From contig DYEU01000032.1 in the NCBI GenBank assembly GCA_020725555.1, positions 1-64,000 of the forward strand: DNA of 64,000 nucleotides, read 5' to 3'. Within the stretch, counting starts at the first letter, position 1, and every line of letters begins with the position of its first letter. This document shows positions 16,798 to 24,917 of the stretch, piece by piece. The DNA is from Desulfatibacillum sp. Lineage in GTDB: Bacteria > Desulfobacterota > Desulfobacteria > Desulfobacterales > SpSt-501. The notes below the pieces were generated by a model. It saw nothing but the letters and a program-made list of their open reading frames with translations, was not told the origin of the DNA and ran no database searches. Made by a program: the position numbers and the translations under genes.

Positions 16798-17323
16798 CGA
16801 TCGCGCTCGCCTGCGGAACCGCGGCACGGATCGCCTCGAGGCCCCCCTCCTGCCGGTCGACGAGCACGACGGCGCAGGCCACCTCGAGGCCCTCGGAGCG
16901 CGCGCGCTCGATCGCCGTGAGGGTCGAACCCCCGGTCGTCGCCACGTCGTCGACGACGGCGACCCGCTCGCCGGGCTCGAGATCGCCCTCGATCCAGCGC
17001 ACCATGCCGTGGTCCTTGCGGGTCTTGCGCACGGAGAAGGCCTTGATCGGCCAGCCCTGAAGCTGGGAGACGAAGGCGGCGGCGAAGGCGACCGGGTCGG
17101 CGCCGAAGGTGAGCCCCCCCACCGCGGCGACCCCGGCCCCGGCGAGGGCCTCGTAGACGAGGTGGCCGACGAGGAACATCCCCCGCGGGTGGAGGGTCGT
17201 GGGCTTGCAGTTGACGTAGTAGTGGCTCATGCGGCCGGAGACGAGCCGGAAGACCGGCTCCGCGCGGTACTGGAAGGATTTCCGGCACAGCAGATCGATC
17301 AGCTCGCGTTTCACCTCCGCCAC
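16730..17323 (-). CDS. pyrE: Orotate phosphoribosyltransferase
   Basis: Makes orotidine monophosphate from orotate and PRPP in pyrimidine synthesis. The 197-residue protein carries the PRPP-binding signature [14 protein letters not shown] (about 120-133), the flexible-loop region [16 protein letters not shown] and the N-terminal [18 protein letters not shown]. The frame opens at GTG 17323, with another GTG nine bases on; a G-rich stretch could serve as ribosome site for either. It is convergent with and overlaps the QueD-like gene, and divergent from the tolC-like gene. An inverted repeat at 17377-17433 lies in the divergent control region. No other pyrimidine gene is near. Confidence 0.93.
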   Translation of the reverse strand: MAEVKRELIDLLCRKSFQYRAEPVFRLVSGRMSHYYVNCKPTTLHPRGMFLVGHLVYEALAGAGVAAVGGLTFGADPVAFAAAFVSQLQGWPIKAFSVRKTRKDHGMVRWIEGDLEPGERVAVVDDVATTGGSTLTAIERARSEGLEVACAVVLVDRQEGGLEAIRAAVPQASAIVTREELFARWRELCGPQDGGGA

Positions 17324-17346
17324 CCCCTCCCCGGCCCCCCGGCGCC

Positions 17347-17376
17347 TTGACCCTGCGCGGGCTTTGAGGATATAGA
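17347..17376 (+). promoter_or_regulatory. Promoter for the tolC-ftsE-ftsX/envC operon
   Basis: TTGACC (17347-17352) and TATAGA (17371-17376) are 18 bases apart. The start would fall near 17383, inside the left arm of the adjacent inverted repeat, giving a leader of about 150 bases before the tolC-like ATG. Confidence 0.5.
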
Positions 17377-17433
17377 AAAGCCTCCACCGCTCCGGGACGA
17401 CGCCCTCGTGTAAGGGGAGTGGGTGGAGGCTTT
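17377..17433. promoter_or_regulatory. 12-bp perfect inverted repeat between pyrE and the tolC operon
   Basis: AAAGCCTCCACC (17377-17388) is repeated in inverse at 17422-17433 with 33 bases between. It covers the predicted start of the rightward operon and lies upstream of pyrE on the other strand. Read toward pyrE the second arm ends in CTTTTCT, so it could be an attenuator for pyrE; as DNA it could be a two-site operator. The sequence alone does not decide. Confidence 0.5.
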
Positions 17434-17532
17434 GAGCAAGAAAAACCGCGTTCGGCCCTCCTTGAACTCGCCCGTCTCCTTACCAGGTCCGGGCCCCGGG
17501 GTCAACGCCCGCAGGTACCGGAGAGGCGCACC

Positions 17533-18879
17533 ATGACCCGCTTCCTCACCGCCGCGGCCCTGGGCGCGGCGCTGCTGGCGGCCGTCGCGGCCGGCCGGCC
17601 CGCGGCGGCGGGCCCGGCGCAGCCGGCGCAGGCCCCGCTCACCCTCCGGGAGGCCGTCGAGACCGCCCTGCGCGCCAACCTCGCCGTCCAGCGCTCCGCC
17701 GAGGAGATCCTCGCCGCCGAGGCGCAGCGCCGCGTGAGCCTTTCGCGTTTTCTCCCCTCCCTCGGGACGAGCTACAGCGCCGTCCACCGCAACCGCGAAC
17801 GGACCTCCGTGAGCCCGCTCACCGGCCGGGAGGTGGTGAGCCTCCCCGAGAACCAGTACACCTGGACCACGAGCGTCACCCAGCCCGTCTTCACCGGCTT
17901 CGGGCTGATCCAGGAATACCGCCTCGCGGAGCTCGGCCTCGACCGGGCCGAGGTCGCCCTCAAGCTGGCGCGGCAGGACGTCGTCCTGGACGCCCAGAAC
18001 GCCTTTTTCCTGGTCCTCAAGACCCAGAAGCTGGTCGAGGTCGCGCGGCAGACCGTCGCCTCCATCTCGGCCCAGCGCAACGTCGCCGAGGACTTTTACC
18101 GCGTGGGGCTCACCCCGCTCAACGACCTGCTGCAAAGCGAGGTCCAGCTCGCCAACGCCCGGCAGCAGCTCACCAGCGCCTTGAACGACCTGGACATCGC
18201 GCGCGCCCGCTTCAACACGCTGCTGCGCCGGCCGGTCGGCACCCCCGTCGCGCTCGTCGAGGAGGTGGAATTCGCGCGGCTCGACTGGACGCTGGACACC
18301 TGCCTGGCGGAGGCGGCCGCAAACCGGCTCGAGCTGGAGATCGCCGGCCTGGACATCGCCATCGCCGAGCGCCAGGTGAAGCTCACCGAGAAGGACTTCT
18401 TTCCCGCGATCAACCTCACCGGCGCCTACATCCGCACGGGCGAGGAGTGGGACGTGGACGGCGGCGAGGGGATCTCCGATGCGGCGGGCTGGAACGTCCA
18501 GGCCACGGCCACCTGGGAATTCTGGCAGTGGGGCCGCACGGCCTACGGGCGGCGCGAAAAGCTCGCCCGGCTCGCCCAGTCGCGCCTGCGGAAAACCGAG
18601 ATCGAGGATTCCATCCGCCTCGAGGTGCAGCAGGCGTACCTCAAGGCGCGCGAGGCCGAGCAGAACATCGCCACGGTCGAGCGGGCGGTCGAGCAGGCGA
18701 AGGAAAATCTGCGCATCACCGAGGAGCAGTACCGCGAGCAGGTCGCCACCCAGACCGACGTCCTCGTCGCCCAGACGCTCCTCACGCAGACCGAGACGAA
18801 TTACACGAACGCGCTCTACGACTTCAAGATCGCCAAGGCCTTTCTCCTGCGGGCCATGGGCCGCAACCCCTTCGAGTGA
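17533..18879 (+). CDS. TolC-family outer membrane efflux protein
   Basis: Forms a trimeric outer-membrane channel. The 448 residues start with a signal peptide (about 1-26, ending AAAGPA) and show the two repeated OEP halves: LTLREAVETALRANLAVQ at the start of the first, long heptad-like helices (AQRRVSLSRFLPSLG), and a second half with AAANRLELEIAGLDIAIAERQ and ATWEFWQWGRTAYGRREK. The start is ATG 17533 with GGAGAGG seven bases upstream. It is first in an operon with ftsE and ftsX/envC, whose ATG overlaps its stop as TGATG. No membrane-fusion protein or pump is nearby, so its partner may be encoded elsewhere, or it may serve the division genes; the latter is speculation. Confidence 0.92.
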   Translation: MTRFLTAAALGAALLAAVAAGRPAAAGPAQPAQAPLTLREAVETALRANLAVQRSAEEILAAEAQRRVSLSRFLPSLGTSYSAVHRNRERTSVSPLTGREVVSLPENQYTWTTSVTQPVFTGFGLIQEYRLAELGLDRAEVALKLARQDVVLDAQNAFFLVLKTQKLVEVARQTVASISAQRNVAEDFYRVGLTPLNDLLQSEVQLANARQQLTSALNDLDIARARFNTLLRRPVGTPVALVEEVEFARLDWTLDTCLAEAAANRLELEIAGLDIAIAERQVKLTEKDFFPAINLTGAYIRTGEEWDVDGGEGISDAAGWNVQATATWEFWQWGRTAYGRREKLARLAQSRLRKTEIEDSIRLEVQQAYLKAREAEQNIATVERAVEQAKENLRITEEQYREQVATQTDVLVAQTLLTQTETNYTNALYDFKIAKAFLLRAMGRNPFE

Positions 18880-19565
18880 TGCAGCCGCGGGCGGAGCCTC
18901 CCCTCATCCGCCTCCGGGGCGTGCGGGTCTCCTACGGGAGCCGCCCGGTCCTCGAGGGCCTCGAGCTCGAGGTCGGCAAAAACGAGCGCCTGCTGGTCAC
19001 CGGCCCCAGCGGGGCGGGCAAAACCACGCTCATCCGGCTGCTCTGCGGCGCGCTGCGGGCCGAGCGCGGGGAGGTGGAAATCGACGGCGTGCGCCTCGAC
19101 GGCGCGCGGGAGGGGGACCTGCGGCGCCTGCGCCGCCGCCTGGGCATCGTCTTCCAGGACCCCCGGCTGATCGCGGGGTTCACGCTGCGGGAAAATCTCG
19201 CGCTCGCGCTCGAGGCCGCCGGGGAGCGCCCCGAGCGGATGGCGCCGAAGATCGAGCGCGTGCTGGCGCGGGTCGGCCTGGCCGGCCGCGGCGACGCCTA
19301 TCCGCCCGCCCTCTCCGGCGGCGAGCAGCAGCGCGCCGCCCTCGCCCGCGCCCTCGTGCGCGATCCCCGGGTTCTCCTCGCCGACGAGCCGACCGGCAAC
19401 CTCGATGCCGCGGCCGCGGCGGCCGTGACGGCGCTCCTCGAAGACGCCTGGATCCGGGGCGCCACGCTCGTGATCGCCACCCACGACCCGGCGCTCGCCG
19501 CCCGGCTGGGCGGCCGCCTCGTGCGCCTGGAACGCGGCGCGTTCGTTGCCCCGGGCCGCTCATGA
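18879..19565 (+). CDS. ftsE: FtsE-like cell-division ABC ATPase
   Basis: Cytoplasmic ATPase of the FtsEX complex, which drives septal peptidoglycan hydrolysis through EnvC-like activators. The 228 residues show Walker A GPSGAGKTT, Q loop VFQDPRLI, signature LSGGEQQR, Walker B VLLADEPTGNLD and switch His in IATHD. The order RRRLGIVFQDPRLIAGFTLRENLALALE is the FtsE/LolD type. The start overlaps the TolC-like stop (TGATG) and its stop overlaps the next ATG (ATGA), so the three are translationally coupled. FtsX follows directly, which settles FtsE over LolD. Confidence 0.93.
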   Translation: MQPRAEPPLIRLRGVRVSYGSRPVLEGLELEVGKNERLLVTGPSGAGKTTLIRLLCGALRAERGEVEIDGVRLDGAREGDLRRLRRRLGIVFQDPRLIAGFTLRENLALALEAAGERPERMAPKIERVLARVGLAGRGDAYPPALSGGEQQRAALARALVRDPRVLLADEPTGNLDAAAAAAVTALLEDAWIRGATLVIATHDPALAARLGGRLVRLERGAFVAPGRS

Positions 19566-21613
19566 TCCCCCGCCCGCTCCGGCGCCTGGCCGCCGACCTG
19601 CGCGCCCACCGGCTGCTGCACGCCGTGACCGTGCTCACGGTGGCCCTCTCCACGCTGGTCGTCGGCGGCACACTCCTCGCCGGGGTCAACGCCGCCGAGG
19701 CGCTCGCCGCCTGGCGCCGGGAGACGCGGATCCTGGTTCACCTCCGGCCCCTGGCGGCCCCGGAACGGGAGGAGCTCGAGCGGCGGCTCCGGGCCGCGGA
19801 AGGGGTTGCCGCGGTGCGGTTCCTGCCCCGCGAAGAGGCCTTCGCCGAGCTGCGCCGCCACTTCCCGAACCTCGAGCTGCTCTTCGAGCCGTTCGAAGAC
19901 CCCCCCCTGCCCGACGCCTTCGAGGTGGAGCCGCGGGAGCCCGCCCTCGCCGCCGTCGAGCGGCTCGCCCGGGCCCTGCGCGCGCTGCCCGAGGTCGAGG
20001 AGGTCGCCTACCCCCGGCGCGCGCTCGAAGGCCTGCAGGCGTTTCTGGATTTCCTGCGGCGCGGCGGGCTTCTGCTCCTCGGGCTTGCGATCCTCGCCGC
20101 GGTCGCCATGGTGGCGGCGACGACACGGCTCGTGCTCCACGCCCGGCGCGAGGAAATCGAGCTCCTGCGCCTGTTCGGCGCGGGGTGGGGGCTGCTCCAC
20201 GGCCGCTTTCTCCTCGGGGGGCTGCTCCACGGGGCGGCCGGCGGGGGCCTCGGCCTCGGGCTGCTGCGGGGGCTCTTCGACGCCCTCCTGCCGGCCGCCG
20301 CGCCCTTGGCCCACGCCGCCGGCCTTGCGCCGCGGTTTCTCAGCGCCGCCGAGGCCGCGGGCCTCGTGGCCGGCGCCGCCGCCGCCGGGGCGATCGGGGC
20401 GCTCGCCCCGCTGGGCCGGGGGCTCCGGGGCGTTCCGGGCTGGCTGTTCGCCCTTGCCGCAGGCCTCCTCCTCGCCGGGGCCGTGCGCGCGGCGGCTGCG
20501 GAACCGGCCGGAGACGCCGCGGCCGTCGATCCCCTGCAGCAGGAGGCCGAGGCCCTGCGGCGCGGGCAGCGGGAAATGGAAGCCGATCTCGAGCGGCTGC
20601 GGCGCCGCGAAACCGACGTCGCGGCGGCGCTGGATCAGGCGGCGCGGCGGCTCGCCGAGAGCCGCCGCCGCGCCGCCGCCGCCCGCGCCGAGCACGAGGC
20701 GCTCGCCCACCGCGTGCGGCTGCTGCAGGAGGCCCGCAGCGACCTCGAGGGGCGGCTTGCGGAGCTCAAGCGGGCGCTCGCCAAGCGCCTGCGGGCCCTC
20801 TACGGGGTGCACCGGCTGGGACCGGCCGCCTCCGGCGGCGCGCTCGCCGCCTCCCCGGTCGAGCGCCAACGCGCCGAGGCCGGCCTCGAGCGGCTGCTCG
20901 CGCACGACGCCCGGCTGCTTTCCGCCCTGGCCGAAGACGCCGCCGAGCTCGCCGGCCTGCAGGCCGGCATCGAGGCGGACAGCGCGCGCCTCGCGGAGCG
21001 GCTGGCGCGGCTTGAGGAGGAGCTCCGCGCGCTTTCGCTGGCCGCCGCGGAGCGCGAACGGCTGCTTGCGCGGATCCGGCTCGACCGCGACGCCCGCCGC
21101 ACGGCCGCGGCGCGGCTCGAGGAGGCCGGACGGCGGCTCGAGGAACAGATGCGCAGCCTGATTGAGCGGCCGGCCCCGGACGCCGCCACTGCCCCCCCCG
21201 CGCCGCCGATGGCCGCGGCAAAAGGCTTGCTTCTCTTTCCGCTTCAGGGTAGCATGAATGCTGCACGCCTCCTGCAACGGAACCCGGGGCCGGCCGCCGC
21301 CGGGTTCCGCAAGGGGATCGAAATCGCCGCCGAACGCGGCGAGCCGGTCCGGGCCGTGCACGGCGGGACCGTACTCTTCGCCGACTGGTTCGGCGGCTAC
21401 GGCAACATGATCGTCATCGACCACGGAGACCACGTTTACTCCCTCTACGCCCACCTCGAAGACCTCTTCACTGCGCCGGATCGACGCGTCGCCCCCGGCG
21501 ACGTCATCGCCACCGTCGGCGACTCGGGCCCCCTGGGGGTGAGCAGCCTCTACTTCGAGCTGCGGCATCGCGAGCGGAGCCTCGACCCGCTGGAGTGGTT
21601 CCCCCCGCAGTGA
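19562..21613 (+). CDS. ftsX: FtsX-EnvC fusion: division permease joined to a LytM-fold amidase activator
   Basis: One uninterrupted frame of 683 residues. Residues 1 to about 290 are FtsX: a membrane helix (about 18-42), an extracytoplasmic domain with RILVHLRPLAAPEREELE and the FEPFEDPPLPDAFEV motif, then three more helices (about 163-187, 215-238, 263-287). A fifth hydrophobic segment (about 293-312) carries the chain back across the membrane; no ATG, GTG or TTG in frame lies just before it, so it is not an independent signal peptide. A long Arg/Ala/Glu coiled coil (about 320-540) and a LytM domain (about 580-680) follow. The LytM zinc ligands are lost: RKGIEI replaces H.G.D and SLYFE replaces HLHFE, as in EnvC. 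It should therefore activate amidases, not cut peptidoglycan itself. Confidence 0.9.
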   Translation: MIPRPLRRLAADLRAHRLLHAVTVLTVALSTLVVGGTLLAGVNAAEALAAWRRETRILVHLRPLAAPEREELERRLRAAEGVAAVRFLPREEAFAELRRHFPNLELLFEPFEDPPLPDAFEVEPREPALAAVERLARALRALPEVEEVAYPRRALEGLQAFLDFLRRGGLLLLGLAILAAVAMVAATTRLVLHARREEIELLRLFGAGWGLLHGRFLLGGLLHGAAGGGLGLGLLRGLFDALLPAAAPLAHAAGLAPRFLSAAEAAGLVAGAAAAGAIGALAPLGRGLRGVPGWLFALAAGLLLAGAVRAAAAEPAGDAAAVDPLQQEAEALRRGQREMEADLERLRRRETDVAAALDQAARRLAESRRRAAAARAEHEALAHRVRLLQEARSDLEGRLAELKRALAKRLRALYGVHRLGPAASGGALAASPVERQRAEAGLERLLAHDARLLSALAEDAAELAGLQAGIEADSARLAERLARLEEELRALSLAAAERERLLARIRLDRDARRTAAARLEEAGRRLEEQMRSLIERPAPDAATAPPAPPMAAAKGLLLFPLQGSMNAARLLQRNPGPAAAGFRKGIEIAAERGEPVRAVHGGTVLFADWFGGYGNMIVIDHGDHVYSLYAHLEDLFTAPDRRVAPGDVIATVGDSGPLGVSSLYFELRHRERSLDPLEWFPPQ

Positions 21614-21661
21614 CCCGAGGAACCGCCCGGGGCGGCGGCCCCGGGCAAGGAGCGGCACACC

Positions 21662-23029
21662 ATGAAACCGAGGATCCATCGTCCCGTCCGCCTGTGGGTC
21701 GTCATGCTGATCGCGCTGGCGGCGTGGATGCTGAGCGCGGGATTCCAGCGCGCCGATTCGGCCGGCAAGGAACAGCTCTACGAGCAGCTCAAGATCTTCT
21801 CCGACGTGCTCGAGCTGATCCAGCGGGACTATGTGGAGGAGGTCGATCCCAAGGACCTCATCCAGAAGGCCATCCAGGGCATGCTCCAGGGGTTGGACCC
21901 CCACTCCTCGCTGCTCCCGCCCGATGCCTACGAGGACCTCCAGATCGACACCAAGGGCAAGTTCACGGGCATCGGCATCCACATCACGATGCAGAACGGC
22001 TTCGTCACCGTCATCTCGCCGATCGAGGACACCCCCGCCCACCGCGCCGGGATCGAGCCGGGCGACCGCATCATCAAGGTGGACGGCCAGCTCACCAAGG
22101 ACCTGCGCGAAGCCGTGCGCATGATGCGCGGGCCCAAGGGCTCCAAGGTCACGGTGACCATCCTGCGCGAAGGGGTGAAAAAGCCGATCGATTTCGAGCT
22201 CACCCGCGACGAGATCCCCATCCAGAGCGTCAAGCACGTGCTGCTCCGCCCCGGCTTCGGCTACGTGCGCATTTCCAACTTCACCGGAACGACGACCCAG
22301 GACTTCGAAAAGGCGCTCGAGCAGCTCGAATCCTCCGACCCCCCGCTCAAGGGGCTGATCCTCGACCTGCGCAACAACGGCGGGGGCCTGCTCAACCAGG
22401 CGATCAGCATCGCCGACGAGTTCCTCGAGCAGGGCACGATCGTCTCCATGAAGGGCCGCGACAAGCGGAACACCAAGGTCTTCAGCGCCACCGCCTCGCG
22501 CACCCCCCGCACCTACCCGATCGTGGTCCTGATCAACGGCGGCACGGCCAGCGCCTCCGAGATCGTGGCCGGCGCCCTGCAGGACCAGAAGCGCGCGCTG
22601 ATCCTCGGGACGACCTCCTTCGGCAAGGGCTCGGTGCAGACCGTCGAGACGCTGCGCGACGGCTCCGGCGTCAAGCTGACCATCGCCCGCTACTACACCC
22701 CGAGCGGCCGCTCGATCCAGGCGAAGGGCATCGAGCCCGACATCGTCCTCAAGTTCAAGCGCCTGGACGAATCCGAAACGGCCGCCGCCGAGGACGGCAC
22801 CCTCAAGGAGAAGGACCTCGAAAACCACCTCGAGGATGAGGGCCCCTCGCGCAAGCCCCGCCCCGCCCGGCCGCCGGCCAAGCCCGAGGAGGACGCCAAG
22901 AAGCGCCTGAAGGAAGCCGAGTCGCGGGTCGGGCCGCTGCAGGTGGAGACGCTGCAGAACGACAACCAGGTGATGCGGGCGCTGGAGATCCTGATCGGCC
23001 ACGACGTGCTGCGCCAGGCCCGGCGCTGA
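21662..23029 (+). CDS. ctpA: C-terminal processing protease (S41A, CtpA/Prc-like)
   Basis: Periplasmic serine protease with a Ser-Lys dyad that trims or degrades envelope proteins. The 455 residues begin with a signal or anchor helix (about 11-30), then a helical region (LIQRDYVEEVDPKDLI, GMLQGLDPHSS), a PDZ domain (about 95-180, GIGIHIT to FELTRDEI) and the protease core: VRISNFTGTT, LDLRNNGGGLL, catalytic S297 in GGTASASEIV and K322 in GTTSFGKGSVQT. A Lys/Glu-rich region precedes a helical C-terminus. It lies 48 bases after ftsX/envC. In other bacteria Ctp proteases regulate peptidoglycan hydrolases, so co-transcription with an EnvC-like activator is meaningful. Confidence 0.94.
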   Translation: MKPRIHRPVRLWVVMLIALAAWMLSAGFQRADSAGKEQLYEQLKIFSDVLELIQRDYVEEVDPKDLIQKAIQGMLQGLDPHSSLLPPDAYEDLQIDTKGKFTGIGIHITMQNGFVTVISPIEDTPAHRAGIEPGDRIIKVDGQLTKDLREAVRMMRGPKGSKVTVTILREGVKKPIDFELTRDEIPIQSVKHVLLRPGFGYVRISNFTGTTTQDFEKALEQLESSDPPLKGLILDLRNNGGGLLNQAISIADEFLEQGTIVSMKGRDKRNTKVFSATASRTPRTYPIVVLINGGTASASEIVAGALQDQKRALILGTTSFGKGSVQTVETLRDGSGVKLTIARYYTPSGRSIQAKGIEPDIVLKFKRLDESETAAAEDGTLKEKDLENHLEDEGPSRKPRPARPPAKPEEDAKKRLKEAESRVGPLQVETLQNDNQVMRALEILIGHDVLRQARR

Positions 23030-23038
23030 ACCGCGGCC

Positions 23039-24094
23039 ATGGCCCCGACGCCTTCCTCCCCGCGCCGGCGGCCGCGGCGGCCCGGGCCGCGCCGCCGGGC
23101 CAAGGCCCCCGCCTGGCCCCGCCGGCTGGCCTGGTTCGGGGTCTTTCTGCTCACGACCGCGGCGCTGCTCTGGGGCCTGCACCGGCTGGGGTACCGGCCC
23201 GAGGCGCCGCCCGCCGCAAGGACGGACCGGAGCACCGCGAAGCCCGCCCCGCCGCGGGCCGCCGCCCCGCCCGCCGCCCCGCGGCCGGCGGAGGCCCCCC
23301 CCGGCCGCACGCCTCCCCCTTCCGCCCCGGCTCCCGCCCCCGCGCCCTCGCCGGGAGCGGCGCCCGCCGAGCTCCACGCCGCCCTGCCGCCCGGGCCGCC
23401 TCCGGGGCCCCCCGTTCCCCGCGCCCGGCCGCGCGTCGCCCTCATCATCGACGACATCGGCTACGACCGGTCGCTCGCCGAAAAGCTGATCGCGCTCGAC
23501 GCCCCGCTCACCTTCGCCGTGCTCCCCCACAGCCCGCACCGCAAGGCGCTCGCGCGGCTGGCCGACGAGCGGGGCCGCGAGGTCCTGCTGCACCTGCCCA
23601 TGGAGCCGCGCGAGTACCCCGCGGTCGACCCGGGGCCGGGCGCGCTGCTCGCCGCGATGACGCCCGATGAGCTGCTGCAGGAGCTCGAGCGGGACCTTCA
23701 GGCCGTGCCCTTCGCCCGCGGGGTGAACAACCACATGGGCTCGCGCCTCACGGCCGACGCCGACCGGATGAACCAGGTCTTCTCCGTCCTCAAGCGGCGC
23801 GGGCTCTTCTTCGTCGACAGCCGCACGAGCGAGGAGAGCGCCTGCCGCTCCGCGGCGCGCCTCTTTCAGGTCCCCTTCGCCCAGCGCGACGTCTTCCTCG
23901 ACCACCGCCCCGAGCCCGAGTTCATCCGCCGGCAGCTCTCCGCGCTCGTGCGGCTCGCCCGCAGCCGGGGCGAGGCGATCGGCATCGCCCACCCGCACCC
24001 GGCGACCTACGCCGTGCTGCGCGAGGAGATGCCGCGGCTCAAGGAAGAGCTCGAGTTCGTGCCCGCCTCGCGGCTCGCGCGGCTCATCGAGTAA
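23039..24094 (+). CDS. YibQ-like divergent polysaccharide deacetylase-fold protein
   Basis: Protein of 351 residues with a basic N-terminus, one membrane helix (about 29-50), a long Pro/Ala linker (about 55-130) and a domain of the divergent polysaccharide deacetylase family. Motifs are VALIIDDIGYD, PLTFAVLPHSPH, EVLLHLPMEP, GVNNHMGSRLT, FFVDSRT and AIGIAHPHPAT. In enterobacteria yibQ is next to envC, and here it is in the operon of the FtsX-EnvC fusion, which supports a conserved role in septal wall processing. It starts nine bases after the protease stop with no clear ribosome site, so coupling is likely. Its 3' end overlaps the convergent FHA gene by 11 bases. Activity on a substrate is not proven for the family. 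Confidence 0.88.
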   Translation: MAPTPSSPRRRPRRPGPRRRAKAPAWPRRLAWFGVFLLTTAALLWGLHRLGYRPEAPPAARTDRSTAKPAPPRAAAPPAAPRPAEAPPGRTPPPSAPAPAPAPSPGAAPAELHAALPPGPPPGPPVPRARPRVALIIDDIGYDRSLAEKLIALDAPLTFAVLPHSPHRKALARLADERGREVLLHLPMEPREYPAVDPGPGALLAAMTPDELLQELERDLQAVPFARGVNNHMGSRLTADADRMNQVFSVLKRRGLFFVDSRTSEESACRSAARLFQVPFAQRDVFLDHRPEPEFIRRQLSALVRLARSRGEAIGIAHPHPATYAVLREEMPRLKEELEFVPASRLARLIE

Positions 24095-24734
24095 GGGCCG
24101 GGGCGGTTTCCTGCGGGCGGAGCATGGCCTGGAGCGAGGCGGGGTAGAGCAGGTGGAACCCGTAGCGGGCGAAGCCGACACGGTCCCGGTCGTTCAGGGC
24201 GACGGGGGTGCGGCCGAGTCGCCGGCCGTTCACCCAGGTGCCGTTGGTGGAGCCGAGGTCCTCGAGGAACACGGCCTCGCGGCGCACCTCGATGCGCGCA
24301 TGTTCCTTGGAGACGGCCGGGTCGGGCAGGATGAGGTCGCAGCCCGCGACGCGGCCGATGGTGAAGATCTCCCCGCGGGCGGCGGCGTGCGCGCCCTTGA
24401 CCAGGGGATAGATGGCCGTGCGCAGGCTCTCGGAGGCGAGCGCCCCCGCCGCGGCGTCTTCGGTCGGCTGGAAGAGCACGGTGCGGTTCAGAGCGGGCGA
24501 GCCGCCGCGGCCCGGGCCGCCGAGGGTGCCCTCGAGGATCCCGGAGCCGGCGAGCACCGGGCGGCGGAGGAAGGCCTCGAATTCCGCGGCCGAAAGCCTC
24601 CCGGCCAGCTCCCGGAGCAGATCGAGGGGGATCCGCCCCGCGGGGTTGATGAGCCGGGAGACCCCGCCCGGGGGTCCCGGTTCTGCGGCCGCGGCCGGCG
24701 GGGCGGGTTTCGGCGAAGCCTTGCGGAAAAACAT
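24084..24734 (-). CDS. FHA domain protein
   Basis: Phosphothreonine-binding signalling protein of 216 residues, soluble. The C-terminal half is a classic FHA domain: FTIGRVAGCDLILPDPAVSKEHARIE, with the Gly-Arg and Ser...His that bind phosphopeptide, then LEDLGSTNGTWVNGRRL. The N-terminal half has no recognised domain apart from a helical segment (PLDLLRELAGRLSAAEFEAFL). ATG 24734 is chosen because GGAG lies upstream; a longer frame exists but is poorly supported. It is convergent with the yibQ-like gene. No Ser/Thr kinase is in the window, so the partner is elsewhere. Confidence 0.88.
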   Translation of the reverse strand: MFFRKASPKPAPPAAAAEPGPPGGVSRLINPAGRIPLDLLRELAGRLSAAEFEAFLRRPVLAGSGILEGTLGGPGRGGSPALNRTVLFQPTEDAAAGALASESLRTAIYPLVKGAHAAARGEIFTIGRVAGCDLILPDPAVSKEHARIEVRREAVFLEDLGSTNGTWVNGRRLGRTPVALNDRDRVGFARYGFHLLYPASLQAMLRPQETAPALTR

Positions 24735-24917
24735 GCCCGTGGTTCTCCGGGCCGGGGCGTTCTCCCCGGCCCCCGTGCCAACACCGCCGCCCCCCGGATT
24801 TGACCCCGTCGGGGATCGATCATACAAAGGGAGCGGCTTCCCGAGATCTTCTATCGCCATTTTGCCGCGGACGCTTGAGGGCAAGGGGTGCCCTCGACGG
24901 CCGCGAAGGCAAGGGCC

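Noticed and set aside
18879-19565. LolD or MacB ATPase instead of FtsE
   Set aside because: The coupled downstream gene is FtsX-like with the four-helix layout and FEPFEDPPLPDAF motif, which settles FtsE.
20430-21613. Separate envC gene downstream of ftsX
   Set aside because: There is no stop between the parts and no ATG, GTG or TTG in frame at the junction; the fusion is the simpler reading.
21300-21613. Active M23 peptidase at the end of the FtsX fusion
   Set aside because: The zinc ligands of H.G.D and HLH are replaced (RKGIE, SLYFE), as in non-catalytic EnvC.
19298-24181. Very long open frame on the minus strand (over 1600 codons)
   Set aside because: It lies opposite well-supported division and protease genes, has low-complexity Gly/Arg/Pro-rich sequence and no domain. 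Long antisense frames are expected in very G+C-rich DNA.
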